Made by a program: the position numbers and the translations under genes. The notes under the pieces are model-generated. The model did not search any database. It saw only the letters and a list, made by a program, of their open reading frames with translations, and was not told the origin of the DNA. From contig CATQHF010000001.1 in NCBI GenBank assembly GCA_958295865.1, positions 496,001 to 560,000 on the forward strand: a stretch of 64,000 nt of DNA, in the 5' to 3' direction. How positions within the stretch are numbered: the first letter of the stretch is position 1; each line of letters starts with the position of its first letter. Of this stretch, positions 19,896-30,576 are shown piece after piece. The DNA is from an uncultured Dehalococcoidia bacterium. Lineage in GTDB: Bacteria; Chloroflexota; Dehalococcoidia; Lucifugimonadales; JADFKI01.

Positions 19896-19997
19896 GTCAT
19901 TCCTGCGAAAGCAGGAATCCAGTGCTTTTGGATTGCCTGAAATATGCGAAAGTGACTACATTCTCATATTCTGGATTCCCGTTTTCACGGGAATGAC
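19896..19997. repeat. Inverted pair of the dispersed repeat
   Basis: GTCATTCCTGCGAAAGCAGG... at the left and ...CGTTTTCACGGGAATGAC at the right form 27-bp near-complementary ends around a unique 50-nt centre. This has the form of a MITE-like unit. It lies between the nucleoside hydrolase and phoU. Confidence 0.7.
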
Positions 19998-20035
19998 AGG
20001 TGAGCGGGCGGGAACGACGCAAATGCCCACACGAC

Positions 20036-20707
20036 TTAGTCCCCCGCCCTAGCCCCCACCTCGCCCGTGCGCTCACCGGTTACCATGTAGATGACATTCT
20101 CGGCGATGTTCGTCGTGCGGTCGGCGATGCGCTCGATGTTGTGCGCCGTCCACAGCAGGAAGGTCGCGCGGCGTATGGAAGTGGGATCGCCGAGCATGAA
20201 GGTCAGCAGCTCACGATACACTTGCTCATACAGCGCGTCTATCTCGTCATCGTCCTTTCGCACCACCATGGACGACACCACGTCGCGGTTGACGAAAGCG
20301 TCCAGGCTGCGCCGCAGCATATCGGACGCCTTATCCGCCATGCGCGGAATGTCTATCAGCGGCTTCAGCGGCGGCTCGTCGCCCATCATCAGGCATATCT
20401 TGGCGATGCCCTCCGCATAGTCCCCCATGCGCTCAAGCTCTATCCCCAGGTGTATCACCGTAACCAGAACGCGAAGATCGACCGCCATAGGCTGCTGCGT
20501 GGCAATCAAGTCGATGCAGCGCTCTTCTATCTCTTCCTGCTTGCGGTCGATGATGTCATCCTCGCGAATCACCTCCTCCGCCAGCCTGTGGTCGCGGTTC
20601 TTCAGCGCGTCCAGCGAGCGCCCGACCGCCTTCTCAACCATGCTGCCCAGCAGCAGCAGGTCGTCCTGAAGCATTTGGAGGTCGTGGTCAAACTCTGCTC
20701 TCGGCAT
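20036..20707 (-). CDS. phoU: Phosphate transport system regulator PhoU
   Basis: PhoU links the Pst transporter to the PhoR/PhoB-type sensor. The 223-residue helical protein has the two-fold PhoU repeat with EDDIIDRKQEEIEERCIDLIA and KDDDEIDALYEQVYRELL, both carrying the E(x)xxDxxx(D/E) metal-cluster motif, plus LERMGDYAEGIAK and IERIADRTTNIAE. It is the last gene of the minus-strand pstC-pstA-pstB-phoU operon. Confidence 0.93.
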   Translation of the reverse strand: MPRAEFDHDLQMLQDDLLLLGSMVEKAVGRSLDALKNRDHRLAEEVIREDDIIDRKQEEIEERCIDLIATQQPMAVDLRVLVTVIHLGIELERMGDYAEGIAKICLMMGDEPPLKPLIDIPRMADKASDMLRRSLDAFVNRDVVSSMVVRKDDDEIDALYEQVYRELLTFMLGDPTSIRRATFLLWTAHNIERIADRTTNIAENVIYMVTGERTGEVGARAGD

Positions 20708-20780
20708 CTAATCGCTCCTCGCGGGAATCTTTTCCGTTCGTCCTAATTAAACCGCGCCTTTATTTACGCCTCAGTTCGCT

Positions 20781-21563
20781 CTAACTAAACCGCCCCGTTA
20801 TGTACGCTTCGGTTCGCTCGTCGGTCGGGTTCGTGAATATCTGCTGCGTCGGCGCATGCTCCACTAGATAGCCCGCACGCGCATCATCCACCATCAGGAA
20901 CGCCGTCTCGTCCGATACCCGCGCCGCCTGCTGCATGTTGTGCGTCACGATGACGATGGTGTAGTCCTCTTTCAGCTCGCGGATAAGCCCTTCGACCGCC
21001 AGCGTCGCAATCGGATCCAGCGCGGACGCCGGCTCGTCCATCAGCACCACCTCCGGCTCCACCGCGATGGCGCGCGCGATGCACAGCCGCTGCTGCTGCC
21101 CGCCCGACAGCTCCAGCGCGCTCGTGTTCAGCCTGTCCTTCACCTCGTCCCACAGCGCCGCCTGCCGCAGCGACTTCTCCACCGCCTCGCCATAGTCCCC
21201 GTCGTAGCCGTTGATCTTCAGCCCAAACGCCACATTGTCGAAGATGGTCTTAGGGAACGGGTTCGGACGCTGAAACACCATCCCGATGCGCGAGCGTATC
21301 TCAGTCGGATCCACATCCGGCGCGTACAGGTCATACCCCTCGAAGATGACCCGCCCCCCGATGTTCGCGCCCGGCACGAGATCGTTCATGCGATTGAAGC
21401 AGCGCAGCAGCGTGCTCTTACCGCAGCCGGAAGGCCCTATCAGCGCAGTAACCTCATGGCGCTTGATGTCCATGTCGATGTCCCGCAGCGCGCGAAAGTT
21501 GCCGTAATCCACGCTCAGCCCCCGCGAACTCAGAACGATGTCGCCGCTTCCGCCGTTAGTCAT
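20781..21563 (-). CDS. pstB: Phosphate ABC transporter ATP-binding protein
   Basis: This ATPase drives phosphate import. All ABC motifs are present: Walker [10 protein letters not shown], signature [14 protein letters not shown], Walker [14 protein letters not shown] and the H-loop [14 protein letters not shown]. The length (260 residues) is standard for PstB. The gene overlaps the end of pstA by 8 nt, so the genes are translationally coupled. Confidence 0.95.
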   Translation of the reverse strand: MTNGGSGDIVLSSRGLSVDYGNFRALRDIDMDIKRHEVTALIGPSGCGKSTLLRCFNRMNDLVPGANIGGRVIFEGYDLYAPDVDPTEIRSRIGMVFQRPNPFPKTIFDNVAFGLKINGYDGDYGEAVEKSLRQAALWDEVKDRLNTSALELSGGQQQRLCIARAIAVEPEVVLMDEPASALDPIATLAVEGLIRELKEDYTIVIVTHNMQQAARVSDETAFLMVDDARAGYLVEHAPTQQIFTNPTDERTEAYITGRFS

Positions 21564-22443
21564 CTGGCCTCACCTGCTGGTGGCGGTCCCTCAAGATTAT
21601 AGCCACCGCGTTCATCGTCAGCAGCACCACGAGCAGCACCACTATGCCCGCCGCCGCGATGCCCCGAAAGTCGTCCTGCGGCCTGGAAGTCCAGTTGAAT
21701 ATCTGTATCGGCAGCACCGTGAACTGCTCCAGCGGGTGTACCGGCACGAAAGTCAGATACACCAGCGCGCTGATGGCAATCACCGGCGCCGCCTCGCCCA
21801 GCGCGCGCGACATCGCCAATATAGTCCCCGTCAGAATGCCCGGCAACGCCTGCGGCAGCACGATGCCCTTCACCACCTGCCAGCGCTCGCCCCCCAGCGC
21901 GTACCCCGCCTGCCTGTATGTGTCCGGCACCGCGCGTATCGCCTCGCGCGACGCCAGTATCACTATCGGCATCACCAGCAACGCCATCGTCATCGCCCCC
22001 GCGAGCAGGGCGCGCTCACCTTGGAACACACGCTGCACGAACAGCGACAGCCCAAGCAAGCCATATACGATAGAAGGCACGCCCGCGAGGTTCGACAGGT
22101 TTATCTCGATGAAGCTCGTCAGGCGGCTCTTGACCGCGTACTCTTCAAGATACACCGCCGCGCCCACGCCGATGGGTATGGCGAACATCCCCGTCAGCCC
22201 CATCAGCCAAACGCTGCCCCACAGCGCCGACTTTATCCCCGCTTCCTCCGGATGGCGCGACGGATACGAATTGAGGAAGTCCCAGCTCAGCCAGGGCGCG
22301 CCCTCCAGAACCACCTGCGCCAGCAGCACCACAAGCCCCACGATGCCGACCATCGTCGCCAGCAGGAACAGCACATAGACGACGCTGCCGATACGCTTGC
22401 GAAGCGCCAGGCGCGGGTTGAACGATACCGCGTTCTGCATCAA
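21556..22443 (-). CDS. pstA: Phosphate ABC transporter permease PstA
   Basis: A 295-residue inner-membrane permease with about six hydrophobic helices. The BPD_transp_1 loop is seen as [28 protein letters not shown], typical of PstA. Overlap of 4 nt with pstC (ATGA) and of 8 nt with pstB supports one operon. Confidence 0.93.
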   Translation of the reverse strand: MMQNAVSFNPRLALRKRIGSVVYVLFLLATMVGIVGLVVLLAQVVLEGAPWLSWDFLNSYPSRHPEEAGIKSALWGSVWLMGLTGMFAIPIGVGAAVYLEEYAVKSRLTSFIEINLSNLAGVPSIVYGLLGLSLFVQRVFQGERALLAGAMTMALLVMPIVILASREAIRAVPDTYRQAGYALGGERWQVVKGIVLPQALPGILTGTILAMSRALGEAAPVIAISALVYLTFVPVHPLEQFTVLPIQIFNWTSRPQDDFRGIAAAGIVVLLVVLLTMNAVAIILRDRHQQVRPDD

Positions 22444-23402
22444 TACTTCTCCCGCCAGCGTCTCACGATGAAGTAGCCCATCAGGTTCATCACCAGCGTT
22501 ATCAGGAACAGCAGCAGCCCCACCGCGAAGATGGTGTTGTACTCCAGCGAGCCGTGCGGCGTCTCGCCAAGGCTCAGCTGCACGATGAACGCCGTCATCG
22601 TCTGTATGCTCTCGAGCGGGTTGACGGTCAGGTTCGGCGTCGCGCCCGCCGCGATGGTAACTAGCATCGTCTCCCCGATTGCGCGCGATATGGCGATGAT
22701 GAACGACGCCACTATCCCCGACAGCGCGGCCGGCGTCACCACGCGCAGGCTCACCTCCACCCGCGTCGCCCCAAGCGCGTATGCAGCGTTCCGCAGCGAG
22801 TTCGGCACCGCCATCATCGCGTCCTCGCTCAGCGACGACACCATCGGAATTATCATCACGCCCATCACGATGCCCGCGCTCAGCGCGTTGAACACCAGCA
22901 TCTCAGGGAATATCATCTTCAGCAGAGGCGTTACGAATGTCAGCGCGAAGTAGCCGTACACCACCGTCGGAATGCCCGCCAAAATCTCCAGCACGGGCTT
23001 GACGATGCGGCGCATCCTGCTAGGCGCGTACTCTGATAGGAAGATGGCGGCGGCAAGTCCGATAGGCAGCGCCACCAGCGCCGCAATCGCCGCGATGAGC
23101 AGCGTGCCACCCACAAGCGGCAGCACCCCATACGCGCGCGGCTTCAAAATGGGCGTCCAGCGCGTGCCGGTCAGAAAGTCCCACAGCGACACCTCGAAGA
23201 AGAAGCCTATCGCCTGCGAGACCAGCGTGAAGATGATGCCGATAGTAGTGAGGATGGAGATAAGCGCGCAGCCGAAGAACAGCCAGCGAACTATCCTGCC
23301 CTCAAGCGACACGCCGCCCCGACGCCGCATGCGCGACGCCGCCTCGCGCGGCGACGACGAAACATCCAGACCCTCTTGCGGCTGCGGAATAGATCTTTGC
23401 AT
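22440..23402 (-). CDS. pstC: Phosphate ABC transporter permease PstC
   Basis: A permease with a cytoplasmic N-terminus and six helices. The EAA-type loop reads [30 protein letters not shown] 23402 is chosen (320 residues); the 38 residues upstream in the ORF track are not family-like. pstS, normally first in such operons, is absent, and the upstream gap runs into an IS remnant, so the binding protein is either elsewhere or was lost. Confidence 0.9.
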   Translation of the reverse strand: MQRSIPQPQEGLDVSSSPREAASRMRRRGGVSLEGRIVRWLFFGCALISILTTIGIIFTLVSQAIGFFFEVSLWDFLTGTRWTPILKPRAYGVLPLVGGTLLIAAIAALVALPIGLAAAIFLSEYAPSRMRRIVKPVLEILAGIPTVVYGYFALTFVTPLLKMIFPEMLVFNALSAGIVMGVMIIPMVSSLSEDAMMAVPNSLRNAAYALGATRVEVSLRVVTPAALSGIVASFIIAISRAIGETMLVTIAAGATPNLTVNPLESIQTMTAFIVQLSLGETPHGSLEYNTIFAVGLLLFLITLVMNLMGYFIVRRWREKY

Positions 23403-23579
23403 ACCCAACAACCATAGCCCACCATCATTAAGCCCCAATAAACGCAATGTTAACAGCCCGTTAATGAACGCCGCCCCATCCCCGTCATCCCCAAAGAACC
23501 CTGCCATTCCAAACACACCGCAGTAATCTTCCCCATCATCCCGAACGCCCTCCCCTTGTCACTCCGAGCCTTCCTCCAA

Positions 23580-23615
23580 TGTCATTCCGAACGCAGCGCA
23601 GCGGAGTGAGGAATC
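23580..23615. repeat. Dispersed CCGAACG...GGAGTGAGGAATC repeat arm
   Basis: TGTCATTCCGAACGCAGCGC... continues to GGAGTGAGGAATC; the same family as the arms at 11645-11739. The rest of the 23403-23730 gap holds no gene. Confidence 0.6.
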
Positions 23616-23730
23616 AAAAATCCTAGTTTGCAGGACACCTAGAATTCAGCAACCACCATCCAACATCGGTTGCCATCAGGCTGCGAAACATCGCACCCTA
23701 ATCCTAAACACAACCCAATTCTTAATTCTT

Positions 23731-24230
23731 TAGGACTTACGCACTTGAGTTGAGGATGTAGAGTGGATTTTGCGGATATTGCCGGATGGAGGTTCTGATG
23801 ATGGCAGTTTTGGCCTCGTACCAACTGACGCCCGTCCTCAACCGATACGCCTCCGGCCGGACGAACGCACACAGCGAGAAGCCGATATGGTTTATCTGAC
23901 CCCGCGCAGACCTGACTTGACTTATCAGATTTATGCCCATCACCACCTTGCGATGCTTGCCGCTCCAGTGGCGAGTCACCAACTCGATGCGCTTCGCATA
24001 CGGCTTGGCCAAGGTGGAGTCGTCCAGCACGAGCAGACCGCCATCGAGATCAACCATATCTTGCGTTTCTCGCCACAGCGCCCCCGTGTCGGGAGGCTGT
24101 CGCGTGAGCAGACGGGTGAACGCATCGTGAGATGCCTCCTTGTCTTCTGTGGGCTGACAGCGAGCGGCTTCGGTGCAACTGAAGGCTCTCTGATCGGCAA
24201 TCATAAAGTTTATGTAGTCGTGGTCACCGC
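23731..24230 (-). pseudogene. IS701/IS4-like DDE transposase remnant, internally deleted
   Basis: The frame from 24230 to 23737 keeps the N-terminal part of a DDE transposase (CTEAARCQPTEDK..SHDAFTRLL, then GGLLVLDDSTLAKPYAKRI and TRHWSGKHRKVVMGINL, which includes the first Asp). It then jumps to the C-terminal HIGFSLCAFVRPEAYRLRTG and WYEAKTAIIR. About half of the usual protein, including the later catalytic residues, is missing without loss of frame. The terminal inverted repeat TAGGACTTACGCA is at 23731-23743. On the other side the frame runs straight into the first CRISPR repeat, so the array cuts the original N-terminus. Confidence 0.8.
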
Positions 24231-27200
24231 GGTCTATCCCCGCGTGTGCGGGGGAACCGGATGCGCTCGATCGCCTATGCCGACTGAACCCGGTCTATCC
24301 CCGCGTGTGCGGGGGAACCGCTGCCCTCGCCGACGCCTATGGAGCCTACAACGGTCTATCCCCGCGTGTGCGGGGGAACCGAGGTTTGATAAGCCGCCAA
24401 CCAGCGGTTACCGGGTCTATCCCCGCGTGTGCGGGGGAACCCGGATTGAAGTCCTACGCGCCGAGCTGCTGGAAGGTCTATCCCCGCGTGTGCGGGGGAA
24501 CCGAGGACGGCAGCGTATCCTATCGGTTTAGGATGGGTCTATCCCCGCGTGTGCGGGGGAACCTGCTGGATAAGCGCAATCGCGCCTGCCCAATCCGGTC
24601 TATCCCCGCGTGTGCGGGGGAACCGAGCCGGAAAAGTAGTTATCGGCGGCGGCGTTCGGTCTATCCCCGCGTGTGCGGGGGAACCGCGCCGCTGCCATTG
24701 CTAGGGCAACCGTCTTACGGTCTATCCCCGCGTGTGCGGGGGAACCGGCTGCGTGATTACCCAAGCCGCCTCGCCGTAGGGTCTATCCCCGCGTGTGCGG
24801 GGGAACCGTGCGATGAGGCTTGCTGCTCCAAAGCGGCCGTGGTCTATCCCCGCGTGTGCGGGGGAACCCGTCCCCTGCCGAATGCCAAGCCGTAGCGTCA
24901 AGGTCTATCCCCGCGTGTGCGGGGGAACCTTCACAGCAGCATGCGCCGCCGCCCACGCTATCGGTCTATCCCCGCGTGTGCGGGGGAACCCGTGCATCGT
25001 AGTCGCCGCGCCAAGTGCCTCGAGGTCTATCCCCGCGTGTGCGGGGGAACCCCATACGCGCCGCGTGGTGAATGCGCTGAAGGAGGTCTATCCCCGCGTG
25101 TGCGGGGGAACCTATGGCGACCGCACATGTATCTGGCTGTCGCTGGGTCTATCCCCGCGTGTGCGGGGGAACCTCGTCCAGCCATGTCAAGTCTTCGCGC
25201 AACATGGGTCTATCCCCGCGTGTGCGGGGGAACCTTTCCGCAAGACCTTCACCGCCTCCACAATCTCGGTCTATCCCCGCGTGTGCGGGGGAACCCCGCA
25301 AGCGCTCAAGCTCCACATGCCGATGTCAGGTCTATCCCCGCGTGTGTGGGGGAACCCCGCCGGAGCCTGAGCCGGAGAGCGACTTCGCCGGTCTATCCCC
25401 GCGTGTGCGGGGGAACCCGGGCGCGCTAGGAGAAAACGAACTCGACGATGGGTCTATCCCCGCGTGTGCGGGGGAACCAACTACCTCACGCAAAAGAGTA
25501 TAGCATCCCTAGGTCTATCCCCGCGTGTGCGGGGGAACCGCGCCATGGTTCAGCAATCAGAACATCGTCGAGGGTCTATCCCCGCGTGTGCGGGGGAACC
25601 ATGCGATTTGGCTGAAAGGCTGTGAAATGGAACGGTCTATCCCCGCGTGTGCGGGGGAACCGCGAACACCATCTCTCCGGAGCGATGGGACTACGGTCTA
25701 TCCCCGCGTGTGCGGGGGAACCTGACCTCGAGGCGGTTTGTCTTCAGGTTCTGAAGGTCTATCCCCGCGTGTGCGGGGGAACCCGTGCCAGGGGACCCAA
25801 ATTGCGTGCCAATTGAGGTCTATCCCCGCGTGTGCGGGGGAACCAACTTCCGCGCTCTGCCACGCTGGTATTGTCGCGGTCTATCCCCGCGTGTGCGGGG
25901 GAACCCCGGGGAGTAAGCGCGTCATTGTGTTCTCTGAGGGTCTATCCCCGCGTGTGCGGGGGAACCCCCCGCGTGCTGTCCATGTCCGAAGTCGCGCACG
26001 GTCTATCCCCGCGTGTGCGGGGGAACCGCGAAGCCGGAGCCGCCTGATGTAGTGCATATCGGTCTATCCCCGCGTGTGCGGGGGAACCGCTTGAAACCAA
26101 GACAGCTACTTCCTTCTATACGGTCTATCCCCGCGTGTGCGGGGGAACCACGTCGCCGAACAAAACATGCTCTAGCTCCAGCGGTCTATCCCCGCGTGTG
26201 CGGGGGAACCACGTCGCCGAACAAAACATGCTCTAGCTCCAGCGGTCTATCCCCGCGTGTGCGGGGGAACCCATCATCCGCCCACCAATCGACTCTCTGA
26301 TGTCGGTCTATCCCCGCGTGTGCGGGGGAACCGTAGAGAATCCAGTCCCAAGCATCGCTATCATCGGTCTATCCCCGCGTGTGCGGGGGAACCTCGGCAA
26401 GTTGTGTTTGGACATACTGCCAGATGGGTCTATCCCCGCGTGTGCGGGGGAACCCTCTTGTCGCTTGGCTCAGCTGGTAGGTATGACGGTCTATCCCCGC
26501 GTGTGCGGGGGAACCACATCATCTATCGCGTAGCAGTGCCACTGCCACGGTCTATCCCCGCGTGTGCGGGGGAACCATTAAATACGCCGGATTGCTAGCC
26601 GCCACTCTCGGTCTATCCCCGCGTGTGCGGGGGAACCCCGAAACGGCTTGCTATCTCCGATCCTAGTGCGGGTCTATCCCCGCGTGTGCGGGGGAACCGG
26701 GCGACCCTCAGCCAGGAATTGCAGGAGAGCGGGTCTATCCCCGCGTGTGCGGGGGAACCGAGTTGCCGCCGGGCGGCAGTACGAGCCAGCTGGGTCTATC
26801 CCCGCGTGTGCGGGGGAACCATAGGTTCTTGCGCCGCTCAATGAACCCTCTGCGGTCTATCCCCGCGTGTGCGGGGGAACCGCATCTCAGCCGTGAACGC
26901 TGTCATTTTCTCCGGGTCTATCCCCGCGTGTGCGGGGGAACCTGTAGAACAACACGGGGTTCTTTTCATACCCGCGGTCTATCCCCGCGTGTGCGGGGGA
27001 ACCGCGCACTAGCAGGCTAACCGACATTGCCCACTCGGTCTATCCCCGCGTGTGCGGGGGAACCATCTCAATGCCGTGTCAATCGGCTATTATCCGAGGT
27101 CTATCCCCGCGTGTGCGGGGGAACCCGCGTATCGGGTTGTAGTCGTCTGCTGTATAAGGGTCTATCCCCGCGTGTGCGGGGGAACCCTCACCGCATCTGC

Positions 27201-30200
27201 CAAAGCCTCTGTGGATATGGGTCTATCCCCGCGTGTGCGGGGGAACCTTGCCGCCATTTCCGGATACATGGTCGAATATAGGTCTATCCCCGCGTGTGCG
27301 GGGGAACCCGACCGCGACGAGTCCGGTGACTGCCGCTCCGAGGTCTATCCCCGCGTGTGCGGGGGAACCCTCTTGCACCCTGTTGAAGCCCTTGACCGCG
27401 CCGGTCTATCCCCGCGTGTGCGGGGGAACCCGACAGAGATACGAAGACGGATGACACAGAGCAGGTCTATCCCCGCGTGTGCGGGGGAACCTGTTGGATC
27501 CCAGATTTCATAGTAGATATGGATGGTCTATCCCCGCGTGTGCGGGGGAACCTCAAACGGCGTCAGCATCTTTCCGAGACGGGCGGGTCTATCCCCGCGT
27601 GTGCGGGGGAACCCATATCTAAACCAAGCCGCGCAAGCGCAAAGTCGGTCTATCCCCGCGTGTGCGGGGGAACCGACGCCTCGGATAGGGACGGCGTGGG
27701 CTACGCCGGTCTATCCCCGCGTGTGCGGGGGAACCGTCTTCGCTCTCAGTTTGGCTATCATCGCTGCTATGGTCTATCCCCGCGTGTGCGGGGGAACCGG
27801 GTGCCGGTCTTCGATGTCGCTGACAAGTCCAGGTCTATCCCCGCGTGTGCGGGGGAACCCGTATACTCTCACTCGCCTACCTGCCCTGTTCGGGTCTATC
27901 CCCGCGTGTGCGGGGGAACCCCCGTGTTTCTCGATGCCGTCTAGTATCGTCTCGGTCTATCCCCGCGTGTGCGGGGGAACCAGGGTATCCCACTCGGTCG
28001 CGCTGTCAAACTCGGGTCTATCCCCGCGTGTGCGGGGGAACCTACATCGTATCGTCATTCCGTAGCGGTGTTCACGGTCTATCCCCGCGTGTGCGGGGGA
28101 ACCCGGTTAGTCGGCTTCCAGCGCACATTGTGAGCGGGTCTATCCCCGCGTGTGCGGGGGAACCGATAACGGCAGGATGGACGGGAAGCGGAAACGCGGT
28201 CTATCCCCGCGTGTGCGGGGGAACCTTTCGTCCTCGCTAGGTTTATAAACGCCTGCCCGGTCTATCCCCGCGTGTGCGGGGGAACCGGTATAGAGGCGAT
28301 GCGCCGTTCTTCAGAGTGCGGTCTATCCCCGCGTGTGCGGGGGAACCCAACCCCGCGGCGAAGACCTGAACGATGATACAGGTCTATCCCCGCGTGTGCG
28401 GGGGAACCGCTGCCGATGTCGCCAACCCAACTATCCTCAACGGTCTATCCCCGCGTGTGCGGGGGAACCGTCCAGTTACCCCGACCAGTACAATGAGATC
28501 AAGGTCTATCCCCGCGTGTGCGGGGGAACCTCCCGCGCTAAGCGGTATCAATTACTCGTCGACGGTCTATCCCCGCGTGTGCGGGGGAACCCGCAACCCA
28601 GAATACGGTATCCCCCACATTGTAGGTCTATCCCCGCGTGTGCGGGGGAACCTTTCTGCCACACCTTACGCATATCCAGTTGCTGGGTCTATCCCCGCGT
28701 GTGCGGGGGAACCAGGGGCACGTCTCCGGTATGCCTCCCAAGCTGGGGTCTATCCCCGCGTGTGCGGGGGAACCTCCACATCATGCTGTTTGCCAGCGCG
28801 TAAGTATGGTCTATCCCCGCGTGTGCGGGGGAACCGCGGCGCTGAGGGTGATAGACGCCACCAGCAGAGGTCTATCCCCGCGTGTGCGGGGGAACCAATT
28901 GAGGGCGCGGAGCAGTACAACATCGACGAGGTCTATCCCCGCGTGTGCGGGGGAACCAGACAGCATGGATACCTCCGGCAAATGAGGGTGGGTCTATCCC
29001 CGCGTGTGCGGGGGAACCTGGGGCGAAAAACCCGTGCACGAGGGCGGAGGCGGTCTATCCCCGCGTGTGCGGGGGAACCCCGGCGGGCGACCCGAAGCCT
29101 ACGCTCGAAGTAGGTCTATCCCCGCGTGTGCGGGGGAACCGCCGGCGAAGATCGGAATACTTCGAGCGTAGGCGGTCTATCCCCGCGTGTGCGGGGGAAC
29201 CTTCGTCGCCTCCGGCTACGACATCATGGACAGGGGTCTATCCCCGCGTGTGCGGGGGAACCGGCACCACCCTCAGGGCGCTAGTTGCCCGCGACGGTCT
29301 ATCCCCGCGTGTGCGGGGGAACCGAAGCCGAGAGCAAGCTGTGGCAGCCTAACCAGGGTCTATCCCCGCGTGTGCGGGGGAACCTCGATGATTTCCCAGT
29401 CCGCGAAGTCGCCGAAGGGTCTATCCCCGCGTGTGCGGGGGAACCTGGTGTAGGTTTTGGCTTCGGTGGCGATATGGAGGTCTATCCCCGCGTGTGCGGG
29501 GGAACCGTTCGTCCTCAATCGGCAACACCTATTTGGCGAGGTCTATCCCCGCGTGTGCGGGGGAACCAGAGGCACCGCGGGTCATCGTCTGAGAACGGAG
29601 GGTCTATCCCCGCGTGTGCGGGGGAACCTGTGGCTCTTGACACACCCAACAGCGAACCACCGGTCTATCCCCGCGTGTGCGGGGGAACCCAGCTCGGCGA
29701 CGTTCTCGTCACGCAGCGCAGGGGTCTATCCCCGCGTGTGCGGGGGAACCCGCCTGAATCCCAAACAGTACAGCGATGCACAGGGTCTATCCCCGCGTGT
29801 GCGGGGGAACCCCGATGATGGGGAATACAGGACGCCGCTTTACCGGTCTATCCCCGCGTGTGCGGGGGAACCGGCGGCTGTCGCGCGTGTCGTCTCCGAT
29901 GCGGAGGTCTATCCCCGCGTGTGCGGGGGAACCGCGACCATGCGGCAATTGTCGTCGCGGTTTATGGGTCTATCCCCGCGTGTGCGGGGGAACCCGCTCC
30001 CCTTCACCGGGCGCATTGACTGATCAGGGTCTATCCCCGCGTGTGCGGGGGAACCTGCCGGTGCTCGCTGCGATAGCAGTCGCTCCCCGGTCTATCCCCG
30101 CGTGTGCGGGGGAACCCGGGCCACATTCTCGGGATCGACGCCGGGTCACGGTCTATCCCCGCGTGTGCGGGGGAACCCGCTTGTCCGCGAGGACTGCCGC

Positions 30201-30238
30201 CGGATGCGACGGTCTATCCCCGCGTGTGCGGGGGAACC
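24231..30238 (-). CRISPR. Type I-E CRISPR array, 99 repeats and 98 spacers
   Basis: A 28-bp repeat (plus strand begins GGTCTATCCCCGCGTGTGCG and ends GGGGGAACC) recurs with a 61-bp period. Spacers are 33 nt except one of 35 nt (27736-27770). The count comes from start positions 24231 and 30211. The minus-strand repeat GGTTCCCCCGCACACGCGGG... matches the orientation of E. coli type I-E repeats, so transcription is to the left with the leader beside cas2. One repeat (25329) has a C-to-T change; no other variant was seen. Spacers 32 and 33 (26150 and 26211) are identical. Spacers 80 and 81 overlap on opposite strands. Confidence 0.98.
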
Positions 30239-30288
30239 CCTAGGCAAGTTGATATGATGCGACCGCTCTGATTTGAATAGGGAATAGT
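30239..30288 (-). promoter_or_regulatory. CRISPR leader, unusually short
   Basis: Only 50 bp separate the cas2 stop from the leader-end repeat. The segment is A/T-richer than its surroundings. No clear -35/-10 pair was found, so the pre-crRNA promoter may lie inside cas2 or the array may be read through from the cas operon. Confidence 0.55.
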
Positions 30289-30576
30289 CTATCTGTGTTT
30301 TACGAGATATACTCCGTCGGCGTCCACTATGCTTTTGGGCGATTCGCCGAGCGTGCGGATTCGCTGCTCGCCTACTGCCGACGGGTCACGCCAGGTCATT
30401 ACTATGGAGCCTTGCCCCAATTCGGCGTGCCATTGACTCAGTACATCCCATACGCGATCTCTGATTCCGCTTGTCATCATCGGCGCGGTGTACACGCCGG
30501 GCGCTATCTCCAGCATCGCGGAGGCGAGGAAGCCCCGATAGCGCGCTTCTACATTCACGGTTACTACGATTGTCAT
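30289..30576 (-). CDS. cas2: CRISPR-associated endoribonuclease/integration subunit Cas2e
   Basis: This is the adaptation subunit that dimerises between Cas1 dimers. The 95-residue protein opens with VVTVNVEARYRGFLASAMLEIAPGVYTAP, typical of the type I-E (CasX/Cas2e) branch. The ATG overlaps the cas1 stop (TGATG). It is the last gene of the cas operon, immediately before the array. Confidence 0.95.
   Translation of the reverse strand: MTIVVTVNVEARYRGFLASAMLEIAPGVYTAPMMTSGIRDRVWDVLSQWHAELGQGSIVMTWRDPSAVGEQRIRTLGESPKSIVDADGVYLVKHR

Noticed and set aside
26421-26475. Spacer with TTGGCTCAGCTGGTAGG, like a tRNA D-arm
   Set aside because: The D-stem cannot close and the rest of a tRNA is missing; chance or a phage tRNA fragment cannot be told apart.
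24232-30243. Dozens of ORFs across the CRISPR array with repeated RSIPACAGEP/VYPRVCGGT peptides
   Set aside because: They are translations of the 28-bp repeat plus spacers; the 61-bp period lets frames stay open. None has a ribosome site or a protein-like composition.
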